Under the pieces are notes generated by a model. It was not told the origin of the DNA, searched no databases, and saw only the letters and a program-made list of their open reading frames with translations. From Bacteroidales bacterium UBA1256 (GTDB lineage Bacteria > Bacteroidota > Bacteroidia > Bacteroidales > Paludibacteraceae): 10,671 nucleotides of DNA. The stretch covers positions 1 to 10,671 of the forward strand of contig DBVU01000098.1 of the NCBI GenBank assembly GCA_002308195.1, written 5' to 3'. Shown here one piece after another: positions 1 through 6,190 of this stretch (within the stretch, counting starts at the first letter, position 1; every line of letters starts with the position of its first letter). The translations under genes and the position numbers were made by a program.

Positions 1-56
1 GCCATCATGCTACCAGCAAAGAGAATTGCTGCGAAAAGAGAGAAAAGTTTTTTCAT
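1..56 (-). CDS. N-terminus of a secreted protein (partial, runs off left edge)
   Basis: Reading leftwards from the ATG at 54-56, 18 codons give MKKLFSLFAAILFAGSMM, and the next begins GC (Ala). Two lysines, a hydrophobic core and small residues at the end make this a typical Sec signal peptide start, so the product is probably exported to the periplasm or outer membrane. The mature part lies outside the window, so no function can be given. A good promoter match lies upstream at 107-138, which supports this as a real gene start. It is separated from the neighbouring minus-strand operon by a terminator hairpin, so it is an independent transcription unit. Confidence 0.72.
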   Translation of the reverse strand, partial: MKKLFSLFAAILFAGSMM

Positions 57-106
57 AAAAAAGAGAATTTATAGTTAAACAAATTTGGTTAGTTTCAAAT
101 TCGCTG

Positions 107-138
107 CAAATTTACTACAAAATTTTCGAACCTACAAA
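107..138 (-). promoter_or_regulatory. Bacteroidota-type promoter for the left-edge secreted protein
   Basis: On the minus strand the -7 box reads TAAATTTG (107-114), a full match to TAnnTTTG. A -33 box TTTG (135-138) lies upstream with a 20-nt spacer, the expected distance. Transcription would begin near position 100, giving a leader of about 45 nt before the ATG at 56. This is inferred from consensus only. Confidence 0.7.
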
Positions 139-166
139 TAAATTTACAGAATTTATGCATTTTTAC

Positions 167-189
167 AAAAAAGCCCGTTTTAACGGGCT
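167..189 (-). terminator. Rho-independent terminator of the 304-6012 minus-strand operon
   Basis: A perfect 7-bp GC-rich stem pairs AGCCCGT (172-178) with ACGGGCT (183-189) around a TTTA loop. Read on the minus strand, the stem is followed by a run of T (complement of the A run at 167-172), the arrangement expected for intrinsic termination. It lies about 115 nt past the stop of the transporter gene at 304. The plus-strand side has only a weaker AATTTTG tail and no plus-strand gene feeds into it. Confidence 0.75.
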
Positions 190-303
190 AATTTTGTTTG
201 AGTGGAGGGATTGTTCGCCCAAATAGTTTGATTGTCTTAAACGCCAAGAAAACGGCAAAAGATTAAAAATCTTTTATTCTTTCACTCTCCTGACAATTTA
301 CAT
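190..303. other. Non-coding 3' region between transporter stop and terminator, with AT-rich inverted repeat
   Basis: No gene is visible here. It contains a perfect 8-bp inverted repeat, AAAAGATT (257-264) and AATCTTTT (268-275), with an AAA loop, and a longer-range 6-bp complementarity between ATTGTC near 231 and GACAAT near 292. It is probably the 3' untranslated region of the operon mRNA; the AT hairpin may protect the transcript end or help transcription stop. No known RNA family was recognised. Confidence 0.4.
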
Positions 304-1323
304 CTAGACAAACAGTTGTTTTTTGCCTCTGGCTGCAAGAGCCAATTGGGCAGAGTTGAAGAGATTTTGCCAAATGATATAGGCCGCAGCGCCCAATGCG
401 GCAAGCGGATTGAGATAAGTCAGTGCCATCCACACGCCCAACGAAGTATTCTTTTGCCCGAAAGCCTGACCGGCTGTGATACTCGATACTCCTGCCATCG
501 TCGTTGGAGCCGCAGCAGGATTGATCAGCACATCCTGATAGTCTTTACCCTTGCTCGGCGCAGGCAATCGATAGCCTATCCATTTGCCCAATCCGAACTG
601 CAACAGACAAGCAAAGAAAGAGCCCACGAGCAGCCAGATAATAGTCGAAAGATGCGCATCATAGGACTCTATAACCGTCTCTGTGACAGTGGCTGTGAGA
701 ATGATGATAGAAGTCACCCAGAGATAGAATGGCGCTTGCGCCCAACCGGTGGAAAGGACGAATTCTTTCTTAGTGATTTTGGTATAGCCCAACCGCAAAA
801 GCCATGCGGCAAAAAATGGTCCCAACAGCAAGGGCGAGATGTGGCTCAGAATGAGCGTAAAAGCCGGCCAGAAGGCCTTTTCCGCGGCGGGATTAATGAG
901 AGGAAAAAGAGCCGGAACTATAATGGCCGTGGCAAAATTGCTGAGAAGCGTGAACGAGGTGAGGTTTTGGATCGAACCACCCAGTTTGCCGGCAATAATA
1001 GGTGCCGCTGTTGCTGTGGGCATAATAAAACAAAGCATCAGTCCTTGCGCCAGAAAACGATTGCCAGTCAACCAATAAATACCAGCATAGGTAGCCAGAC
1101 TGAGGATAAGCTGAATAGCCAAAACCAGCCAATGCCAGCGACGCAAACGGAGATCGAGCGGATTGATCTTGCAGAACGTAAAAAAGAGCATTCCGAAAAT
1201 CAACCACGGCAACAACGGTTTGAGCGGCACAAGCCACTGATAAGCCAAAGCGCCGATGACCATTGAGAGCCAAAGGGCATTGCTATCAAAGATAGATTTA
1301 ATATTTGAGATTTTAGATTGCAA
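304..1323 (-). CDS. BASS-family (bile acid:sodium symporter-like) membrane transporter
   Basis: The 339-residue protein is almost entirely hydrophobic with about nine to ten membrane segments (roughly 22-50, 63-85, 90-110, 125-145, 152-178, 190-215, 225-250, 270-285, 295-322). Family marks are the MPTATAAPIIAGKLGGS stretch (101-117), where BASS proteins have their first ion-binding crossover, and GQAFGQKNTSLGVW (285-298) near the second. The family cotransports organic anions with sodium across the inner membrane; the substrate here is unknown and need not be a bile acid. No ATG occurs in the first 20 codons and an in-frame TGA lies two codons upstream, so the start is probably TTG at 1323; ATG at codon 21 would remove part of the first helix. 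It is the last gene of the operon, 23 nt after the dus stop, and is followed by a terminator. Confidence 0.82.
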   Translation of the reverse strand: MQSKISNIKSIFDSNALWLSMVIGALAYQWLVPLKPLLPWLIFGMLFFTFCKINPLDLRLRRWHWLVLAIQLILSLATYAGIYWLTGNRFLAQGLMLCFIMPTATAAPIIAGKLGGSIQNLTSFTLLSNFATAIIVPALFPLINPAAEKAFWPAFTLILSHISPLLLGPFFAAWLLRLGYTKITKKEFVLSTGWAQAPFYLWVTSIIILTATVTETVIESYDAHLSTIIWLLVGSFFACLLQFGLGKWIGYRLPAPSKGKDYQDVLINPAAAPTTMAGVSSITAGQAFGQKNTSLGVWMALTYLNPLAALGAAAYIIWQNLFNSAQLALAARGKKQLFV

Positions 1324-1346
1324 AATTCAAATTGATGATTGAGGAT

Positions 1347-2369
1347 TTATTCGTTGCCCCATGTGGCTACTATTTGATCCATGATTTGGAACACTTCGTC
1401 TTTGGTATCCGCACGCAGTAAGGCTATACGCGTCTGGCGGAAATCGGGCAGTCCCTTAAAAACAGGCGAAGCGGCAAAATGGCGGCGGCTATGGATAATA
1501 CCTTTGCGTTCGTCATTGCCACACCACTCGATGGCACGCTCGACATGCTCTTTCAGCACAGCCACTTTCTCGGCCATCGTCTGCGGTGCAGGCAGACCCT
1601 TCATCTCGGCAAAAAGCCATGGGCAACCAAAAGTAGCGCGGCCAATCATGATAGCATCTACTCCGTATCGTTCGAAGCACTCTTGCGCCCGTTCGGGCGT
1701 TGCGACATCGCCATTACCTATAATAGGAATATGCATGCGCGGATTATTCTTCACTTCGCCTATCAGCGTCCAATCGGCTTCGCCGCGATACATCTGGCTG
1801 CGTGTGCGACCGTGGATAGCCAGTTCGCGAATACCACAATCTTGCAACCGTTCTGCCAATTCAACAATAAAATAGGAGCCTACCCCCGTCCCCTCCCTAA
1901 AAGGAAGGGAGGATAGTCCGAGCGGATTATATCGCGGGACCAGATCATTCTCATCCCATCCAAGGCGAGTCTTGACCGTTACCGGTGTTTGGACTGCGTT
2001 CACGACAGCTTTGGTAATAGCCAACATCTTCGGCACATCTCTCAGCAGTCCCGCTCCAGCTCCTTTGCCCGCCACCTTCTTGACCGGACAACCAAAATTG
2101 ATATCGATGAAATCAGGTTTAGCAGTTTCCACTATTCGCGCTGCATCAGCCATCGCCTCGGGTTCGCGGCCATAGATCTGGATAGCCACCGGCCGTTCGG
2201 CATCGTGGATAGTCAGTTTGCGCGTAGTGGACGCTATATCACGAACCAGTGCATCGGCATTGACAAATTCAGTGTAAACACGATCGGCACCGTAGCGCTT
2301 GCACAGCGCACGAAATGCAGGATCGGTCACATCCTCCATCGGAGCCAAATATAGCGGACGATTGGTCAT
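1347..2369 (-). CDS. dus: tRNA-dihydrouridine synthase with an extra internal segment
   Basis: This FMN enzyme reduces specific uridines in tRNA to dihydrouridine. The TIM barrel (about 1-255) shows LAPMEDVTDPAFR (8-20), the catalytic cysteine C94 in NFGCPVKKV, K133 in VKTRLGW, H186 in IHGRTR, and the flavin-phosphate loops GNGD (218-221) and IGRATFG (242-248). The helical tRNA-binding domain follows (about 256-340), with the conserved HSRRHFAASPVFKGLP. Between WDEND and VELAERLQ, residues about 142-167, there are about 25 residues that family members lack as I recall them, encoded by a palindromic element (see repeat entry). All catalytic residues are intact, so the enzyme is probably active. 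Its ATG overlaps the stop of the upstream HD gene by one base (TAATG), implying translational coupling. The subfamily (DusB-like) is not certain. Confidence 0.93.
   Translation of the reverse strand: MTNRPLYLAPMEDVTDPAFRALCKRYGADRVYTEFVNADALVRDIASTTRKLTIHDAERPVAIQIYGREPEAMADAARIVETAKPDFIDINFGCPVKKVAGKGAGAGLLRDVPKMLAITKAVVNAVQTPVTVKTRLGWDENDLVPRYNPLGLSSLPFREGTGVGSYFIVELAERLQDCGIRELAIHGRTRSQMYRGEADWTLIGEVKNNPRMHIPIIGNGDVATPERAQECFERYGVDAIMIGRATFGCPWLFAEMKGLPAPQTMAEKVAVLKEHVERAIEWCGNDERKGIIHSRRHFAASPVFKGLPDFRQTRIALLRADTKDEVFQIMDQIVATWGNE
1869..1946 (-). repeat. Palindromic element inserted in frame in dus
   Basis: The core is an imperfect hairpin of about 45 nt at 1875-1919. On the minus strand the inner stem CCCTTCCT pairs with AGGGAGGG around TTT, with one G-T pair; outer arms GGACTA and TAG..TCC also pair, with small bulges. 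The C/G-rich strand asymmetry contrasts sharply with surrounding coding sequence. The segment is open in the dus frame and encodes approximately residues 142-167 (ending LPFREGTGVGSY), absent from ordinary Dus proteins as I recall them. Exact boundaries cannot be set without an alignment. It resembles in principle the coding palindromic elements of Rickettsia or REP-type repeats. Confidence 0.7.
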
Positions 2370-4279
2370 TATTCGTTCAGCGTAGGATAAGTGATACGAT
2401 GATGATTCATCGTGGTAAGGCGCGCTTTGAAGACGCGGCGCACATCTTCTACATCCTTGAAACTCAGCGGAGTATCCGAGAACTGGCCATCGGCAATTTG
2501 TGCGTCGATCATCTGATCTACCGCTTGCGCAATCGTTTCTTCGGTAAACTCATTGAGACTGCGCGAACGTGCTTCTACCGCATCGGCCATCATCAGAATG
2601 GCACCTTCCTTGGTAGTAGGTTTTGCGCCCGGATAACGGAAGAGCGATTCGTCCACTTTCTCCTTAGGATGCGCATTGCAATAGGTATTGTAGAAATAGC
2701 GCACGAGCGATGTGCCGTGGTGAGAAGTGATGAAATTGATGATAACTTCCGGCAAATGGTTTTTGCGGGCAATCTTCTCTCCTTCCGCCACGTGAGCAAT
2801 CACTACTTGAGCCGCATCGCGCGGATCCATCTTCAGCAACGGATTATCGACGCCCTGCTGATTCTCCGTATAATAGAGCGGATCGGTAATCTTACCTATA
2901 TCGTGATAGAGCGCACCCGTGCGAACCAAAAGCGCATTCGCTCCAATCGTCTTGGCCGCTTCGGTGGCCAGATTGCTGACTTGCATCGAATGTTGGAACG
3001 TACCCGGAGCTTTTTCGGCCAACATGTGTAGCAAGTTGGAATTGATATCGGTCAGTTCGACCAAAGTGATGGACGAGATAAATCGGAACAACTTCTCGAA
3101 CATATAAATCAGTCCGTAGCAACCCACTGTCAATAGTGCGCAAATGAAGAAATAGAGGTACATCCAAGCGTTGATAGAATGCCAAACTCCTGTTTGAGCG
3201 AACGAGAAAGCCGTATATGCAATGACTTGAGCCATGAGAATCCACGCAGCCGTTTGTACTAGTTGCGCGCGACGCGTCATATCGCTCAACGAAGAGACAG
3301 CCACCATTCCGACAACGATTTGGATGAAGAAAAACTCAACCGGTGCAGGTACCACGATAGAAACAATCAATATGGTCGTGAAATGGAGGAACAACGCCGT
3401 ACGCGAGTCGAAGAAAACGCGCGTCAGAATCGGCACCCAGGCAAACGGAATCAGATAAACCGAAAGGTCAAAACGCAGAGCGAGACACGCCAATGCGATG
3501 ACGATAAACATCTGCAAGCAGAAGAACAAAACGGTATTGGTGTCACGCAAATAATGACGACGAAAAACATAGAGATAGATGACCAACATCGAGAGGAAAA
3601 GCAGCACTAGAATAGCTTCGCCCATGATGGAAAGCGCACGCTGGCGATTGCCCATATTCTCATTCTCGTAAGCTCGTTTGAGCGACTGCAAAATCTGGTA
3701 GGTATTGTCATTGACAATCTCCCCGCGATCGATGATTTTTTCGCCCGCTTGCACCATACCCTGAGTTGGCGAAAGCGTGGTCAGCAGTTTTTCGCGTTGC
3801 GAAGTTGTGCGTGCCGTATCCAACACGAGATTTTGCACTATCTCGTAACGATATTTGTCGTACGCCGTTTTGGGAGTGTAGACTTCAGACAGGACATAGG
3901 TCTTCTTAATGCCATTTTGCATGATGGCTATTCGATTGTAGCCTTCTTGCTCAATCCACTCTCTGTCTAACGCAGAAACAACCAATACCTCGCGCTGAAC
4001 ACGCGGAATATATTTGAAGTACGGTGTGAACGTGGAGAGGAGTTTTTGCTGTTCCTGCTCCATCTGTTCGTCGGTCTTATAAATCGGGAAATCGAATTCA
4101 GCCGTTATCAGACTATATCCCCAGGGTTTGCCAATCTCGTAATGATAGCGAAACGAGTTACTATAGCGAGGGAACAACAGGACGATAACCGTTGCCAAAA
4201 GGACGAACGCTCCCACACGAAAAATGTACGATGGAATCGAAGGAAAACGCATATTTTTGAAGACTTGTTTTTTGCTCAT
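2369..4279 (-). CDS. pgpH: 7TM-HD phosphohydrolase, PgpH-like cyclic-di-AMP phosphodiesterase
   Basis: The 636-residue protein has the three-part layout of the PgpH family: one membrane helix (21-36) followed by an extracytoplasmic domain (about 40-215) containing the SPTQGMVQAGEKIIDRGEIV motif; a bundle of about seven membrane helices (about 218-400); and a cytoplasmic HD domain (about 410-625). All expected metal ligands are visible: H430, H459-D460 in HDIGK, H496, H520-H521 in SHHGT, and D566 in MADAVEA. Characterised PgpH proteins hydrolyse cyclic-di-AMP to pApA; activity here is inferred from the conserved site. It is slightly shorter than Firmicute PgpH (about 700 residues), mostly in the outer domain. 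It starts 3 nt after the stop of the GGGPS-TadA gene and its stop overlaps the dus start, so it sits mid-operon. Confidence 0.9.
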   Translation of the reverse strand: MSKKQVFKNMRFPSIPSYIFRVGAFVLLATVIVLLFPRYSNSFRYHYEIGKPWGYSLITAEFDFPIYKTDEQMEQEQQKLLSTFTPYFKYIPRVQREVLVVSALDREWIEQEGYNRIAIMQNGIKKTYVLSEVYTPKTAYDKYRYEIVQNLVLDTARTTSQREKLLTTLSPTQGMVQAGEKIIDRGEIVNDNTYQILQSLKRAYENENMGNRQRALSIMGEAILVLLFLSMLVIYLYVFRRHYLRDTNTVLFFCLQMFIVIALACLALRFDLSVYLIPFAWVPILTRVFFDSRTALFLHFTTILIVSIVVPAPVEFFFIQIVVGMVAVSSLSDMTRRAQLVQTAAWILMAQVIAYTAFSFAQTGVWHSINAWMYLYFFICALLTVGCYGLIYMFEKLFRFISSITLVELTDINSNLLHMLAEKAPGTFQHSMQVSNLATEAAKTIGANALLVRTGALYHDIGKITDPLYYTENQQGVDNPLLKMDPRDAAQVVIAHVAEGEKIARKNHLPEVIINFITSHHGTSLVRYFYNTYCNAHPKEKVDESLFRYPGAKPTTKEGAILMMADAVEARSRSLNEFTEETIAQAVDQMIDAQIADGQFSDTPLSFKDVEDVRRVFKARLTTMNHHRITYPTLNE

Positions 4280-4282
4280 GAC

Positions 4283-5422
4283 TTATCGTTTTTGTTGAAA
4301 GAATTTTTGCATTAGTTCACGACATTCTTTTTCCAGAACACCGGCTGTAATCGTTGCCTTAGGATGCAGCGCTTTGGGAGCAAAACTTTGGAATCCGCGT
4401 TTGGGATCGGCTGCCCCATAGACGATTCTGCGAATCTGCGCCCAACCTATTGCGCCCGCACACATCACGCACGGCTCGACTGTCACATAAAGGGTCGCAT
4501 CGGGCAGATATTTGCCGCCTAGCGTTTGTGCCGCAGCCGTAATAGCCTGAATCTCAGCGTGCGCTGTGACATCGTCCAGCGTTTCAGTCAAGTTGTGTCC
4601 GCGGCCGATAATCTGGTTCTGCGAAACAATGATGCAACCCACAGGAATCTCGTCCGCAGCAAACGCTTTTTCTGCTTCCAGAAGTGCCAAGCGCATATAT
4701 CGCTCGTCTTCCTCGGAGCAAGCGGCCGGACGCTGGACAAATTCGCGCAGTTGCTCCGGATGTTGCTCAAAATGATTGCCTATCACTACGATGTCAGCAC
4801 CTGCATTATAAGCCGCTTGCATCGCTTCCGGAGTTCGAATACCTCCGCCCACGATAATCGGAATAGAAATATGGCTACGCACAGCCGCGATTATTTCCGA
4901 TGAAATCGGCACTTTTGCCCCACTTCCGGCCTCGAGATAAACGACCTGTTTGCCCATCAGTTCGGCCGCAATAGCCGTATCCACTATTGTGTCAATTTCG
5001 TTAGCAGGAATCGGTTGAGTCTGCGTCACGCGCATAGTGCTGGTTTCGGTTCCTCCGTCCACCAGAATATAGCCCATCGGAATCGTTTCTATGCCCGACT
5101 GCTTAACTCCTCGAGCTGCTTTGACTTGCTGTCCGACCAACATCTCCGGATTTCGTCCGCTCAGCAGACTGAGAAACAAAACCGCATCTGCTTCCGATGA
5201 GAATTGAGATGGATTTCCCGGGAAAAGAACAATAGGAATTGAGATTCCCAAAGATTGCATTTTCTCCCGAATTGATCGGATAAATTCGGTAGTATCTCCG
5301 CCCGTAGAACCGCCCACAAAAAGATAATCCGGCTGCACATCAGCGGACAAATGGAGTGCCTCGAGATTGGTCTTCTCAGGATCGAGAAGCAGGGCCAGAC
5401 TATGTGGTTTGGTTATTTCCAT
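4283..5422 (-). CDS. Fusion of geranylgeranylglyceryl-phosphate synthase family (PcrB-like) and tRNA adenosine deaminase TadA
   Basis: One uninterrupted 379-residue frame carries two enzymes. Residues 1 to about 228 are a GGGPS/PcrB TIM barrel that joins a prenyl diphosphate to glycerol-1-phosphate: DPEK (14-17), FVGGSTGG (36-42), YLEAGSGA (162-169), VGGGIRTPEA (191-200) and GNHFE (215-219). Residues about 236-379 are TadA, which deaminates A34 of tRNA-Arg to inosine: zinc ligands H288, C318 and C321 and the proton-shuttle E290 in AHAE and EPCVMC, plus the RIVYGAADPKRG segment. The short linker is FVQRPAACSEE. An in-frame TGA four codons upstream of ATG 5422 fixes the start, so the GGGPS part lacks the longer N-terminal helix usual in the family. 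The ATG overlaps the gldD end by 10 nt. These enzymes are normally separate proteins; a lost stop and start codon between neighbouring genes is the simplest origin. Confidence 0.9.
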   Translation of the reverse strand: MEITKPHSLALLLDPEKTNLEALHLSADVQPDYLFVGGSTGGDTTEFIRSIREKMQSLGISIPIVLFPGNPSQFSSEADAVLFLSLLSGRNPEMLVGQQVKAARGVKQSGIETIPMGYILVDGGTETSTMRVTQTQPIPANEIDTIVDTAIAAELMGKQVVYLEAGSGAKVPISSEIIAAVRSHISIPIIVGGGIRTPEAMQAAYNAGADIVVIGNHFEQHPEQLREFVQRPAACSEEDERYMRLALLEAEKAFAADEIPVGCIIVSQNQIIGRGHNLTETLDDVTAHAEIQAITAAAQTLGGKYLPDATLYVTVEPCVMCAGAIGWAQIRRIVYGAADPKRGFQSFAPKALHPKATITAGVLEKECRELMQKFFQQKR

Positions 5423-6012
5423 TCGAATGATTCAACCAGACGAATTACATCGTGTTGCAGATATTCATAAACCGGTGCTAACGAATCAGCGTTAGGCGGA
5501 CAATTGCAGTAGATAGAAGCGCGGAAGAAATGGCGCGTGGAATCGGTTACGAAGAACTGGCACGACGAGGCCGTATTTCCTTCCAAATTGAACAAAACGC
5601 CATAGACATTCGCTTCAGGATGAGCATATTCGCGCTCCGGAATAGACGAAGCATGCGAAGCATTCTGATAGACGAACTCCAACGCATCTTCCGTCAATTC
5701 GCGCAGATTGTTACGCACGGGCTTGTAGGAGCAATGAATAGTAGCGTCCAAATCGGGATAATAGATATTGACCCAATAGCGTTCTGCGGCATCCGTTCGC
5801 GGCTCGACTTTGGCATTTTTAGATAGCGCAAAATCATACGGATAGCGCTGTAAATCAGTCGAATAAGCAGAGAATGACATATATGCCGTATCGGGTGGCG
5901 TAATGCGATAGTAGCCATATGGCCGCGGTGTTGACACACGCGAACAAGCGACGCAAAACATCGTCACTAAACCCACGGCAAAAAATCCACATTTAACTGA
6001 CTTAAAGCACAT
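5413..6012 (-). CDS. gldD: GldD-type gliding-motility/secretion-associated lipoprotein
   Basis: GldD is a Bacteroidota lipoprotein needed for gliding in Flavobacterium and connected to the type IX secretion apparatus. From ATG 6012 the product has 199 residues: a membrane-crossing signal ending MFCVAC with acceptor C23 (a slightly unusual lipobox, Cys at -3), then family signatures PRPYGYYRI (about 29-37), NIYYPDLDATIHCSYKPVRNNL, the EGNTASSCQFFVTDSTRHFFRASIY block and C-terminal DSLAPVYEYL..VIRLVESFEW. The open frame extends to a Met at 6165, but that would place 51 non-signal residues in front and cover the promoter at 6032-6062, so I chose 6012. It is the first gene of the minus-strand operon. 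In Flavobacterium gldD is usually described near ssb and gldE; neither is here. Whether the host glides is unknown. Confidence 0.87.
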   Translation of the reverse strand: MCFKSVKCGFFAVGLVTMFCVACSRVSTPRPYGYYRITPPDTAYMSFSAYSTDLQRYPYDFALSKNAKVEPRTDAAERYWVNIYYPDLDATIHCSYKPVRNNLRELTEDALEFVYQNASHASSIPEREYAHPEANVYGVLFNLEGNTASSCQFFVTDSTRHFFRASIYCNCPPNADSLAPVYEYLQHDVIRLVESFEWK

Positions 6013-6031
6013 AATCCGCCAAATTACGGTA

Positions 6032-6062
6032 CAAAAGTAGTAAATAAAGCGGAAAGGCGAAA
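6032..6062 (-). promoter_or_regulatory. Bacteroidota-type promoter for the gldD-to-transporter operon
   Basis: On the minus strand TACTTTTG (6032-6039) matches TAnnTTTG fully. A near -33 box TTTC (6059-6062) lies 19 nt further upstream. Transcription would start around 6025-6027, leaving a very short leader before the ATG at 6012. This supports the short gldD start over the Met at 6165. Confidence 0.62.
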
Positions 6063-6102
6063 GACTAAGGGTTAAAGAAAAGCGTTTTACGGGCATTTTT
6101 GC

Positions 6103-6131
6103 ACTTTTTTGTAAAAAAAGTACGCGCGCGC
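6103..6131. promoter_or_regulatory. Inverted repeat and CG-alternating tract in the divergent promoter region
   Basis: ACTTTTTT (6103-6110) and AAAAAAGT (6114-6121) form a perfect 8-bp inverted repeat with a 3-nt centre. It runs directly into an 11-nt alternating pyrimidine-purine tract, TACGCGCGCGC (6121-6131), whose last base abuts the -33 box of the manC promoter. It could be an operator, an upstream promoter element or a flexible DNA site; no specific regulator can be named. Confidence 0.35.
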
Positions 6132-6162
6132 TTGCACATATCATTTTTTTTTCATATCTTTG
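6131..6162 (+). promoter_or_regulatory. Bacteroidota-type promoter for the manC-glycogen operon
   Basis: TATCTTTG (6155-6162) is a full match to TAnnTTTG. CTTG (6131-6134) provides the -33 box with a 20-nt spacer. Transcription should start near 6168-6171, leaving about 20 nt of leader to the ATG at 6191 and making a GTG start at 6173 nearly leaderless. Confidence 0.75.
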
Positions 6163-6190
6163 CACGCTAATTGTGAAAAAACACGTAGAA

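Noticed and set aside
200..230. Possible tRNA T-arm-like stretch (GGATTGTTCGCCC)
   Set aside because: No acceptor stem, D-arm or anticodon arm can be built around it on either strand.
316..1266. A 316-codon plus-strand open frame opposite the BASS transporter
   Set aside because: Its translation is rich in Arg, Gln and Glu with no recognisable domain, while the minus strand encodes a clear membrane transporter. It is a shadow of the coding strand.
1875..1919. Transcription terminator within dus
   Set aside because: The hairpin is not followed by a T run on the coding strand; the downstream bases encode the continuing Dus barrel.
2315..3031. A 238-codon plus-strand open frame opposite the PgpH HD domain
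   Set aside because: The minus strand shows all HD-domain ligands here, and the plus-strand translation has no family features.
4700..4745. Frameshift or hidden stop between GGGPS and TadA
   Set aside because: The frame is continuous with a plausible linker, and TadA's usual N-terminal residues (DERYMRLAL) follow in frame, so I treat it as a genuine fusion unless reads disagree.
6173..6190. GTG 6173 as the manC start
   Set aside because: It is only about 10 nt from the end of the -7 box, so it would be nearly leaderless, and family proteins begin close to the Met at 6191.
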